In this document: positions 1 through 7,691 of the stretch, piece after piece
Layout of the letters: every line of letters starts with the position of its first letter
Position numbering within the stretch: the first letter of the stretch is position 1
Assembly (NCBI GenBank): GCA_046590705.1
Contig: JBKJUK010000029.1
Coordinates: forward strand, 1-19,910
Source of the DNA: JBKJUK01 sp046590705
GTDB taxonomy: Bacteria; Acidobacteriota; Thermoanaerobaculia; Gp7-AA8
DNA length: 19,910 nucleotides
Direction of reading: 5' to 3'
Program-made: the position numbers and the translations under genes
The notes under the pieces: model-generated
The model's database searches: none
What the model saw: only the letters and a program-made list of their open reading frames with translations
Told to the model about the DNA's origin: nothing

Positions 1-2
1 AC

Positions 3-3000
3 AGCGGTTCGGGAGCCGCCATCAGCTCCACCTTCGCGCCAGCGTCGCAGTTTGTAGCCAGGGTTGCAAATCTTCGCTATATCGTGACACCGTTCGTGGC
101 GCGAGTGCAGACCGCGGGGTCAGCACCAGGAACGATCACCTTCAAAAGCGCAACACGTTTCGGAGCGGCCTATACGTCGGGCACGCCCGTCACCGTGAAA
201 TGGGAGTTCCTCGACGCAGCCGGTGCCGCGATCATTCCGGCAGTATCCTCAACCTCTACGCTCGGCGCGCCTGAGTCATTCGTCATCCAGAAGAGCGCAA
301 TTACTCCAGGATCGAAAGTCGTGATCACGGTGAGCATGGACGCGCTGACGGTGAATAACGCCTCCTGTGCGAACTTCCTCAGCAGTCAGGCTACATTTCC
401 TCTGGTGGTACCGGATCCGGCAATCGCTATCAGTGGCTGCACCAATGCCGGCGGCGCGTGTACCCTCACCGCCAGCTCCATCTCCAGCGCGGACGCGAGT
501 TCGTGGACCTACCAGTGGAAATTGGACGGTGTGGCAGTAAGCGGACAGACAACCGCTACCTACAGGCCGTCGTTCACTGCAGCGAAGATCTACAGCGTCT
601 CTGTTGTCGCGAGCAACGCAATAGGCGATAAGGAATCGGTTTCGAAGTCACTCGATGTTCAGCCGTCATCCTGCAGCGGAACGATCAGGCAGGTGATCCT
701 TGCCTATGCCGGTCAGACCAGCGGTTGCAGTCTGGGAGGAACCGCCTGCACCGCGGGAGAAGTGATCAAGTTCCGCGTTGGTGGATTCACTGCGCAGGAC
801 TGCGAAACTTACAGCTGGCAGTTTGGTGACGGGACCTCCTCGACCGAGAAAGAGCCGCTCCACACGTACAGCGGAACAGGTCCGTACACAATTACGCTAT
901 CGGTGAAAAACACGAATATGGCCGCACCGATCACGGTGACAGGCAGTATCTACGGCTCAAGCCCGGTGACACCGCCGCCACCGCCACCACCACCACCGCC
1001 ACCGCCACCACCACCGGTAAACCCGCCAGTCACGCCTGGCTGCCCGGTCACCGCCCCAACACGTATCGACTTCTCCTTCAACGGAGCGTCCTCGAACTGC
1101 GCGATGAACTTCGGTTCGTGTACCGCAGGAGAGTCGGTAAACTTCTCGGCATTCGCCTTCGGCTACGCCATTCAGTCATGTGACGTAATCACTTGGAACT
1201 TCGGCGATGGCACCACAGGTGCGGGTTCACGCGTGGATCATCAGTTTTCGGCTGGACTCTCCTCATACGACGTTCGAGTCACAATCAGCAACGGAAAAGG
1301 CAGCCTCAGCTACAACCGCACCATTCCGATGTCAGGCGGTAGCACTCCTCCTGTGCCACCCGTTCCGCCAGTCGATCCGCCAAAAACATCTTGCCCGGTT
1401 AACTCTCCTGCTGCCGCGTTTGTCGATGTGGTTTACCTCGGATCGACTTCGCAGTGCAGCGCCCTGGCCGGTGCTGGCGCAGGTTGCGTCGCCAACGAGA
1501 TCATCACCTTCACAGCCAGAATGCAGCGCTACACGGTGCAGACCTGCGATACATTCGAATGGGATTTCGGCGACGGTAGCCCGAAGGTCACCACCACCGC
1601 TGCTGTAACAACGCACCAGTTCAGCGGCAACGTAGCCGAGTACGACGTGAAAGTCGCAGTCGTGAACACGCTCGGACGTGGCCCAGGATCCACCAAAGTC
1701 CGCTTCGCCAACACCGGTACGGGCCCGGAGATCATTGCTTCGATCATCGGACCGCCTACGACCAGCATCGGCTCTACAGCCACCTTCAGCGGGTCGGCCA
1801 CTCCAGCTGACAACCTCACTTCTTTCATCTGGACTTTTTCAGACGATAACAGCACCGCTACCGGTCCAAACGTCACGCACAAGTTCACTACGGTGGGCGA
1901 ACACAACGTCAGCGTTACGATCAAGAACGCTCTTGGAAGGTCCGCGACCGCCACAAAGCGCGTAACGGTCACCACAGCACAGCAATTCGCTTTCCTGCTG
2001 CCAGTCGTGGCACACGTTCCCGGATTCGCCAACAGTCGCTGGCGCACAGATGTCCAAATCTTCAACTCGCAGTACACGGCAGGTCAGCCGCTTCAACTCG
2101 AGTTCGAGTTCCAGGGGCAGAAGAAGACCTTCGAGATGAGCAACTCCACGCAGATCTTCGAAGACTTCATGACCTTCTTTACCACTGCAGATACGGCAGG
2201 CCCGGTAATCGTCCGTGGTGCCGGCAAAGCCATTCCGCAGATGTGGACACGCACCTATAACTTGAGTGCGTCAGGTGCCGGCACCTACGGCCAGCTGATT
2301 CCAGCTGTACCACTCACCGGTCAGTCGAACGCCATCACGGGTGAATCTGCCTTCGTGATCGCCGGCCTGCAGAGCTCACCAAGGTTCCGGACGAACCTGG
2401 GACTCGTGAATCCCAATCCGACCAGGATCACCGTTCTGGTCTCGGCCTACGATGACAAGATCGGCCTCCTGATTGGTTCCTACGTGGAGACAGTCAATCC
2501 TTACCAGTTGCTTCAGGCGAACGTCGAGGCCGGGATCAAGAACCTGCCGGCGGATCGAAGCTACAGCATCCGCGTCACTGAGAGCACAGGTGCATCAGTC
2601 ATCTCCTACGGATCCATGGTGGATCTACGGAGTGGCGATCCGGTCTTCGTTCCGGGCGTTGCCGAAGAAGCGTTGAAATCGCAGTTGCTCAGCTCCCAGG
2701 TTCTTCCTGGTGTAGGCCATGTCGGCCCGTGGCGCAGTGACGTAACGATCTACAACGCAGACAATCGCGCCATTCAGTTCGACATCTCCTTCTATGACCT
2801 CACCGGAAAGAAGGTTGCCGAGGCGAAGAATCAGGCAGTACCGGCAAGTGCATTCCTGCAGTTGAACGACATCCTCGAGGCGGGTCTTCTGACGCCGAAA
2901 GTAACCGAAACGTTCGGTCTCATCCGGATCGACACGGTCAGCCCTGGTGTGACGAAGTATCCGATGATCTTCGCCAGGACCTACAACGACCGCATCTCTG

Positions 3001-3389
3001 AAGGGACGTTCGGACAGGGAATTTCCGCTTTCGCTTCGGGACAGGGCAACGTCACTTCGACCGCCAACGGCTATCTGGCCGGCGTCCGCAGTGACGCCTC
3101 GTACTACACCAACCTCGGACTGGTGGCGCTCGGCGCAGGTTCGACCAAGGTGAAAGCCAGCCTGCTCGACCGTCAGACTGGTCAGACCATCGGCGAGTAC
3201 AGCTGGGATCTGACGCAGTACCAGTCGGTGATCGCGCCTGACATTCTTCGAGTCATGCATGCAACAGCCAGCAGCGGTAGTCTCAAGATCGAAATCGTTT
3301 CGGGCGGCCCGGTGTGGGCTTACGCTTCCATCGTCGACAAGTTGACGAAGGATCCTGAGTACGTGCCGGCCGTAGCCATCAACAAATAG
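3..3389 (+). CDS. Large secreted/surface PKD-domain protein, 5'-truncated by the window
   Basis: The reading frame is open to the left window edge, so the true start is upstream; the first in-window start codon (GTG at 84) is not credible as the real one. Numbering from that GTG, the visible part is about 1,101 residues. It has an Ig-like region (about 110-195), then four PKD-type beta-sandwich domains with core motifs WQFGDGT (245-251), WNFGDGT (371-377), WDFGDGS (493-499) and a diverged WTFSDDN (583-589). Proline-rich linkers separate the first three, including 15 consecutive prolines (297-311). From about 634 to 1096 come four ~105-residue beta-rich units in an A-B-A'-B' pattern. PKD domains are typical of extracellular adhesion or glycan-associated proteins, so a secreted role is likely, but no enzyme motif is visible. 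Function is unknown. The signal peptide would lie outside the window. Confidence 0.85.
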   Translation, partial: SGSGAAISSTFAPASQFVARVANLRYIVTPFVARVQTAGSAPGTITFKSATRFGAAYTSGTPVTVKWEFLDAAGAAIIPAVSSTSTLGAPESFVIQKSAITPGSKVVITVSMDALTVNNASCANFLSSQATFPLVVPDPAIAISGCTNAGGACTLTASSISSADASSWTYQWKLDGVAVSGQTTATYRPSFTAAKIYSVSVVASNAIGDKESVSKSLDVQPSSCSGTIRQVILAYAGQTSGCSLGGTACTAGEVIKFRVGGFTAQDCETYSWQFGDGTSSTEKEPLHTYSGTGPYTITLSVKNTNMAAPITVTGSIYGSSPVTPPPPPPPPPPPPPPPVNPPVTPGCPVTAPTRIDFSFNGASSNCAMNFGSCTAGESVNFSAFAFGYAIQSCDVITWNFGDGTTGAGSRVDHQFSAGLSSYDVRVTISNGKGSLSYNRTIPMSGGSTPPVPPVPPVDPPKTSCPVNSPAAAFVDVVYLGSTSQCSALAGAGAGCVANEIITFTARMQRYTVQTCDTFEWDFGDGSPKVTTTAAVTTHQFSGNVAEYDVKVAVVNTLGRGPGSTKVRFANTGTGPEIIASIIGPPTTSIGSTATFSGSATPADNLTSFIWTFSDDNSTATGPNVTHKFTTVGEHNVSVTIKNALGRSATATKRVTVTTAQQFAFLLPVVAHVPGFANSRWRTDVQIFNSQYTAGQPLQLEFEFQGQKKTFEMSNSTQIFEDFMTFFTTADTAGPVIVRGAGKAIPQMWTRTYNLSASGAGTYGQLIPAVPLTGQSNAITGESAFVIAGLQSSPRFRTNLGLVNPNPTRITVLVSAYDDKIGLLIGSYVETVNPYQLLQANVEAGIKNLPADRSYSIRVTESTGASVISYGSMVDLRSGDPVFVPGVAEEALKSQLLSSQVLPGVGHVGPWRSDVTIYNADNRAIQFDISFYDLTGKKVAEAKNQAVPASAFLQLNDILEAGLLTPKVTETFGLIRIDTVSPGVTKYPMIFARTYNDRISEGTFGQGISAFASGQGNVTSTANGYLAGVRSDASYYTNLGLVALGAGSTKVKASLLDRQTGQTIGEYSWDLTQYQSVIAPDILRVMHATASSGSLKIEIVSGGPVWAYASIVDKLTKDPEYVPAVAINK

Positions 3390-3405
3390 TTCGCGACCAC
3401 GCAAG

Positions 3406-3441
3406 AATACAAAGGGCGACCTCGCGGTCGCCCTTTGTATT
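3406..3441 (+). terminator. Strong hairpin terminator after the PKD protein gene
   Basis: A perfect 16-bp inverted repeat (arms 3406-3421 and 3426-3441) encloses a TCGC tetraloop, 17 bases after the stop codon. The GC-rich inner stem (GGGCGACC/GGTCGCCC) is flanked by A/T-rich outer pairs. There is only a short T-rich run in the downstream arm (TTTGTATTT), so it is not a textbook U-tract terminator, but the position and perfection of the stem argue for transcription termination or 3'-end protection. Confidence 0.8.
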
Positions 3442-3522
3442 TGCAGTTGCTCCAGCTCCTCCTCCGGCCCCCCGACCCCGGCCCCCGGCCGCTTCGACCC
3501 TTCAACCTTTTTCTTTAGACGG

Positions 3523-3528
3523 TAGAAT
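3523..3528 (+). promoter_or_regulatory. Putative -10 box (TAGAAT) for the Wzt gene
   Basis: TAGAAT ends 6 bases before the GTG start at 3535. Initiation about 7 bases downstream of a -10 box would begin the transcript at or next to the start codon, giving a leaderless mRNA. No Shine-Dalgarno sequence precedes the GTG. The best -35 candidate (TTCAAC, 3501-3506) is weak. Confidence 0.5.
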
Positions 3529-3534
3529 CTCCTC

Positions 3535-4773
3535 GTGCGTACCACCACCGAAATGGAGCTAGCGGTCAAAGCCGAGGATGTGTCGAAGGTTTACAAGCTC
3601 TACGACCGCCCTGCTGATCGCCTGTTCGAGTTGTTTCTTCCGACGCCACGCCATACCGTTTTCCCTGCGCTTCAATCGGTGAGCTTTGAGATACCGAAAG
3701 GCGAAACGATCGGACTGATCGGACAGAATGGGGCGGGGAAGAGTACGCTGCTGAAACTGCTTTGCGGCGTGACTACTCCAAGTAGTGGTTCGCTCGAAAC
3801 GAAAGGAACCATCGCGTCGATTCTCGAACTCGGCACCGGCTTCCATCCGGAATTCACAGGTAGGGACAACGCCGCGCTCAACGCCGCGATTCTCGGTCTC
3901 TCGCCCGCCGAAATCAAAGAGAAGTTGCCAGCGATACTCGAGTTCTCGGAACTGGGGGCGTTCCTGGATCAACCAGTGAAGACCTACTCGTCGGGCATGT
4001 ACATGCGGCTGGCGTTTTCCGTCGCCGTGAATGTCGACCCGGAGGTTCTGATCATCGACGAGGCTCTTGCTGTCGGCGACGGTCACTTTCAGAAGAAATG
4101 TGTCGATAAGATTCGTGAATTCCAACAGCGTGGTCGAACCATCATCTTCTGCTCGCATGCCCTGTATTACATCTCCACGCTCTGCCACCGCACGATCTGG
4201 CTCGATCAGGGCACGCTCATGAGGTACGGTCCTTCGATCGACGTGGTACACGAGTACGAAACGTTTCTCCTGAAGAAGGATCGCGACATCGCTGAGGCTA
4301 GCCCGGCTCCTGAGAAGTCAGCAGAGCTGCCGATCCGCATTCGCTCCGTCGAGGTGCTGGACTCTGCGGGACGTCCGCGAGACGTCTTCGCCACCGGTGA
4401 CGAGATGTACATTCGCGCCATCATCGACTCTGACATTCCACAGCAGCCGATTCATCTGCTTGCAGGCGTGGAGCGATCGGCGGATGACATGCAGTGTTTC
4501 GTGGTGGGGACCCACAATGACGGTCTGGCGCCGCTTCGCGGCCAGCGGGTGTACGACGTGACGGTGAAGATTGACTCTGTGCCCTTGCAGCGGGGCGATT
4601 ACACGCTGATGTTCTTTGTCGGTGACGAAAGCGCGGTCCACATTTTCGACAGGAAAGATCTCCGTCCCGGATTCTCGATGGGGGGAGAGCGGTACGAGGT
4701 AGGTCTTGTGAAAGTGAAACATTCCTGGAGTGAATCGGTGGTCCGGGAGCCCGAAGCGCTGGTGTCTGCCTGA
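3535..4773 (+). CDS. wzt: O-antigen/polysaccharide ABC transporter ATP-binding protein (Wzt type)
   Basis: This is the cytoplasmic ATPase that powers export of a lipid-linked polysaccharide through a Wzm-type permease. Numbering from the GTG (412 aa): Walker A GQNGAGKST at 63-71, ABC signature YSSGM at 151-155, Walker B LIIDE around 172-176 and switch His208. A separate beta-rich domain at about 268-405 resembles the C-terminal Wzt domain that in known systems recognises the finished glycan end. The insert RPADRLFELFLP near residues 25-36 is typical of the TagH/Wzt subfamily. An ATG at 3553 is an alternative start; the GTG is favoured by its spacing from the -10 box. The gene opens the rightward glycan block. 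No Wzm permease gene is adjacent, which is unusual because the pair is normally contiguous. Confidence 0.88.
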   Translation: MRTTTEMELAVKAEDVSKVYKLYDRPADRLFELFLPTPRHTVFPALQSVSFEIPKGETIGLIGQNGAGKSTLLKLLCGVTTPSSGSLETKGTIASILELGTGFHPEFTGRDNAALNAAILGLSPAEIKEKLPAILEFSELGAFLDQPVKTYSSGMYMRLAFSVAVNVDPEVLIIDEALAVGDGHFQKKCVDKIREFQQRGRTIIFCSHALYYISTLCHRTIWLDQGTLMRYGPSIDVVHEYETFLLKKDRDIAEASPAPEKSAELPIRIRSVEVLDSAGRPRDVFATGDEMYIRAIIDSDIPQQPIHLLAGVERSADDMQCFVVGTHNDGLAPLRGQRVYDVTVKIDSVPLQRGDYTLMFFVGDESAVHIFDRKDLRPGFSMGGERYEVGLVKVKHSWSESVVREPEALVSA

Positions 4774-4794
4774 TGAAGAAGCGGTCGTCCAGAC

Positions 4795-4808
4795 GAAATG
4801 CGGGCTAG
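4795..4808 (+). repeat. Short copy of the palindromic-element end
   Basis: GAAATGCGGGCTAG here is identical over 14 bases to the right end of the large palindromic element (6033-6046). Both copies sit immediately before the start codon of a glycosyltransferase gene. It may be a remnant of the element or a shared start-site/promoter motif. The bases after it (CTCGTG) do not make a good -10 box here. Confidence 0.5.
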
Positions 4809-4811
4809 CTC

Positions 4812-5951
4812 GTGACCGGCCTGACGCTGCTGATCGTCAACTATTTCTCTTTCGAGCTCACGCGCGAGGCGATCAACTCCGCCCGCACGACCAGCTCCTC
4901 TCCTCTGAGAGTTGTGGTGGTGGATAACTCCTGCGACATGGCGGAGTACGACCGGCTTTCATCGCTGGAACTCGACCAACTCGTTCGCAGTGACACGAAT
5001 CGCGGATATTCGGGCGGAGTGAATCTCGGCCTTCCCCATTGCGCGGACGGGGTCACCATCATTTCCAATCCGGACGTGATCTTTTTCCGCGGCGCGGTCG
5101 ACGGAATCGCTGAAGCGGCGCGCTCTCAGGGCGTCGCGGGACCGAAACTGGTCTGGGATGCGGACGGAACGTGGATCCTTCCACCTGCAGACGAACCTCG
5201 GCTGCGCACGCAACTCTCGGCGACAGCCGAGCGACGGTGGCAGTGGTGGCAGAGACGAGGCGATCGAAAGAGGACCGCTTTGCGCGCGCATTTCTGGAAT
5301 CTCGAAACAACAACGAATGTGAAGTCGCTCTCGGGTGCCGTGCTTGCCGTGGATACCACACTGCTTCGACAGCTGGGCGGCTTCGACGAACGTTTCGCGC
5401 TGTATTTCGAGGAGACCGATTTCCTTCGTCGTGCGCGGCATCGAGGTGTGCAACCTACCTACGTACCATCTGCCGTTTGCCGTCACCTCTACAACCAAAG
5501 TGCTGGTACTACTTCTGATGCGGGAGCGCGCTACCTCGACTCTGAGCGCGCCTACCATCGCAAGTGGAGCCCCCCGGCCCTGGCCGCACTCGTCGAGCGT
5601 ATCGGCGCGGTTTCCCGTCCCAGACCGGATCACTTCGAGACCGCTTCTTTGCGAGAAGACTTCGAACTTCCATCGGTGAATCCTGCCGAGTGGCTGGTCG
5701 AGGTCTCACCGCTTGCGGACTTCGGCACGGCTGCCGGGTTCCTTCCGACCTCGAGCAGACTCGCTCTCCCGCTGGAAATCGTTGAAAGCCTGAAAGATCC
5801 GGTGCTCTACCTTCGCTTCGTTCGACGGGACGACTGGTCGGTGGCGCGTCGGCTGAAGTTGCTAGCCCGCATTTCTCACACTCCTTCGTCGCGAGGCGGC
5901 GGAGAGTGGCCTGGATGCGAGGCGCACGGCGGTTTTGCGACGAAGTCATAG
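4812..5951 (+). CDS. Family 2 glycosyltransferase (rhamnosyltransferase-like)
   Basis: This 379-residue cytoplasmic GT-A enzyme probably adds one sugar from a nucleotide donor to the lipid-linked glycan. The N-terminus TLLIVNY, the VVVDNS strand (about 35-40), TNRGYSGGVNLGL (about 62-74), the SNPDV metal/nucleotide site (about 85-89) and FDERFALYFEETDFLRRA in the acceptor half are typical of WbbL-like GT2 proteins. The GTG start lies 38 bases after the Wzt stop with no visible Shine-Dalgarno sequence. The last 29 codons and the TAG stop (5862-5951) lie inside the left half of a palindromic repeat, so the C-terminal tail is probably not part of the ancestral enzyme fold. Donor and acceptor cannot be told from sequence. 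Confidence 0.85.
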   Translation: MTGLTLLIVNYFSFELTREAINSARTTSSSPLRVVVVDNSCDMAEYDRLSSLELDQLVRSDTNRGYSGGVNLGLPHCADGVTIISNPDVIFFRGAVDGIAEAARSQGVAGPKLVWDADGTWILPPADEPRLRTQLSATAERRWQWWQRRGDRKRTALRAHFWNLETTTNVKSLSGAVLAVDTTLLRQLGGFDERFALYFEETDFLRRARHRGVQPTYVPSAVCRHLYNQSAGTTSDAGARYLDSERAYHRKWSPPALAALVERIGAVSRPRPDHFETASLREDFELPSVNPAEWLVEVSPLADFGTAAGFLPTSSRLALPLEIVESLKDPVLYLRFVRRDDWSVARRLKLLARISHTPSSRGGGEWPGCEAHGGFATKS

Positions 5952-6046
5952 TTGACACTCTGTCGAGGAGCGAAACCGTTGGGCAACGAAGCAGACAGGC
6001 CGCTATCCGGCGTCGCAGCAGAAGGAGTGTGAGAAATGCGGGCTAG
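5862..6046. repeat. 185-bp palindromic intergenic element (copy A)
   Basis: The outer arms 5862-5887 and 6021-6046 are a perfect 26-bp inverted repeat. Pairing continues inward with few mismatches (5889-5913 against 5996-6020), so about 51 bases on each side can pair around an ~82-base core. The element supplies the end of the upstream glycosyltransferase gene and, with its right edge, the TAG of a TAGAAT -10-like box just before the next gene. There is no transposase ORF inside. It resembles a REP/BIME-like or MITE-like non-autonomous element. A related copy lies at 16411-16560. Confidence 0.8.
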
Positions 6047-6049
6047 AAT
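6044..6049 (+). promoter_or_regulatory. Putative -10 box (TAGAAT) at the edge of the palindrome
   Basis: GGCTAGAAT is followed after 7 bases by the ATG at 6057. The first three bases of the box are the last bases of the palindromic element. No clear -35 is seen 17 bases upstream. If active, transcripts of the glycosyltransferase/methyltransferase gene would start at or next to the ATG. Confidence 0.45.
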
Positions 6050-6056
6050 GAGCACG

Positions 6057-7691
6057 ATGGCGGCCCCCGCATTCACTGTGATCATTCCTGCTTTCAACGA
6101 GGCTGGAGTGATCCCGGAAACCATTCGTGCGATCTCCGCTTACTTCGACACGACTGGTCTCGAGTATGAACTGCTGGTGATCGACGATGGATCGACCGAC
6201 GAGACCGTCTCCGTCGTCGCCGCGATGGCTTCGAGCAACGCTTTTCTACGTATCATCTCCCTCGAGGAGAACAGCGGGAAAGGCGCCGCAGTCCGCAGGG
6301 GAGTAGCCGAGGCGCGTGGAAGCACGATCGCTTTCATCGATGCAGATCTGCCCTACAGGGTACAGAATCTGGGTGACGCCATTGCGCTCGTGCAGTCGGG
6401 CTCCACTGACATTGCCATCGGAGCCCGTGACCTGCGGTCATCGCAACACGACGATTCCTATCCATGGTTGCGACGTCTGATGGGGAAGACGTTCTCACTG
6501 ATCGTGAGGGCTTTCCTCGTTCCCCAAATCCCGGATACTCAGTGCGGGCTCAAAGCGTTCTCGGCTGCGTCAGCGAAACTGCTTTTCGCCGAATCGCGAT
6601 TGAGAAGCTTTGGATTCGATTTCGAGATCCTCTTCCTGGCCAGGAAGTATGGATTCCGCATCGAAAGAATCGCTGTGTCCATGTCACACCGGCACGAATC
6701 TAAAGTCCGGCTTTTTCGGGACTCGCTGAGTATGCTCATCGATGTACTGAAGGTCAGACGCAACAACAGGCGGCTCCTCTACCGCGCACCGAGGCGGTGC
6801 CCGGTCTGCTTCTCTGCCGAAATCATGACTCTGACTCAAATCAGAAGTCACGTCGTACGACGATGCGCGAGGTGCAAGTGCCGTTATCTGAATCAGTTTC
6901 CTGACGAACAGGAATTGCTGCAGCTTTACAGCGGAGATTACTTTCACAGCGGAGATGATCTGAGTCGTGGATACGCGAATCGCGAACCTGAGGCGGCTGT
7001 GTTAAAGACGAACAGGAAGCGAATCGCGATGCTCTCGAAGCTGGTCGGTCGTCGCGGAAGGGTGCTCGAAGTTGGTGCGGGGAATGGAACTTTCGGCGTC
7101 GCAGCCTCGAAAGAGTTCGAGTACGCCGGTATTGATCTGTCGGAGCAGGGAGTTCGAGAAGCTCGCAGTCGTGGCCTGGAGGTGTATCGGGCTTCGCTGA
7201 GCGACTACCTCAACACCGGTAGTCCGTTCGACGCCGTGGCGGCCTTTCACGTCTTCGAACACCTTTCGGATCCGCATGATGCACTCGCCAGAGTGAGAGA
7301 TCTGCTGAAGCCTGGAGGTCACCTCATCCTGGTGACGCCCGACACTGAGAGTCTGCTCTGCGTCATCTCTGGCGATCGATGGGTGAGTTACAAATTTCCG
7401 GAGCATTTGATTCTCTACTCGCGGTCCGCACTGATCGAACTGCTCGAGCATTCGGGGTACGAGATCACCTCGATCAATTCCGACTTCGAGTATTGTGATC
7501 ATCCGTTTCTTCTCTCGCGGCTGGGTCAGTTGCATCCTGTGCTGGAAGCCGCAGCGCGCGTCCTCCTCCCACTGCTGCCTCGCTTGATCCCAGTCAGTTC
7601 CGGATCGATTCGAATCGTGGCGAGAAGGCGTTCCGGCCCGCCAGTGAATCTGCGGGCCATCCGCGCTGTCGAACCGACGCATGCTCGCTGA
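6057..7691 (+). CDS. Fused GT2 glycosyltransferase (DPM-like) and zinc-ribbon SAM methyltransferase
   Basis: This 544-residue protein has two enzyme halves. Residues 5-235 form a dolichyl-phosphate-mannose/glucose-synthase-like GT2: FTVIIPAFNE, VIDDGSTDET (41-50), DADLPY with the DxD at 96-98, and GLKAFSAASAKLLF at 164-177. Such enzymes usually load a sugar onto a polyprenyl phosphate. Residues 245-275 hold a Cys cluster (C248, C251, C270, C273, C275) that looks like a zinc ribbon. Residues 330-480 form a class I methyltransferase with SAM motif VLEVGAGNGTFG (336-347) and FHVFEHLSDP (397-406), as in Methyltransf_23-type sugar methylases. The ATG at 6057 is chosen because it lies 7 bases after TAGAAT; ATGs at 6036 and 6048 lie in or on the -10 box and repeat. 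It overlaps the next gene by 11 bases. No frameshift separates the halves. Confidence 0.82.
   Translation: MAAPAFTVIIPAFNEAGVIPETIRAISAYFDTTGLEYELLVIDDGSTDETVSVVAAMASSNAFLRIISLEENSGKGAAVRRGVAEARGSTIAFIDADLPYRVQNLGDAIALVQSGSTDIAIGARDLRSSQHDDSYPWLRRLMGKTFSLIVRAFLVPQIPDTQCGLKAFSAASAKLLFAESRLRSFGFDFEILFLARKYGFRIERIAVSMSHRHESKVRLFRDSLSMLIDVLKVRRNNRRLLYRAPRRCPVCFSAEIMTLTQIRSHVVRRCARCKCRYLNQFPDEQELLQLYSGDYFHSGDDLSRGYANREPEAAVLKTNRKRIAMLSKLVGRRGRVLEVGAGNGTFGVAASKEFEYAGIDLSEQGVREARSRGLEVYRASLSDYLNTGSPFDAVAAFHVFEHLSDPHDALARVRDLLKPGGHLILVTPDTESLLCVISGDRWVSYKFPEHLILYSRSALIELLEHSGYEITSINSDFEYCDHPFLLSRLGQLHPVLEAAARVLLPLLPRLIPVSSGSIRIVARRRSGPPVNLRAIRAVEPTHAR

Noticed and set aside
84..86. GTG at 84 as the true start of the PKD gene
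   Set aside because: The frame stays open upstream to the window edge with sequence of the same character, and no signal peptide follows this GTG.
2625..3569. A long minus-strand open frame (about 314 codons) opposite the PKD protein
   Set aside because: It is antisense to a clear domain-bearing gene, has no recognisable motifs and spans the terminator; it is a codon-bias shadow.
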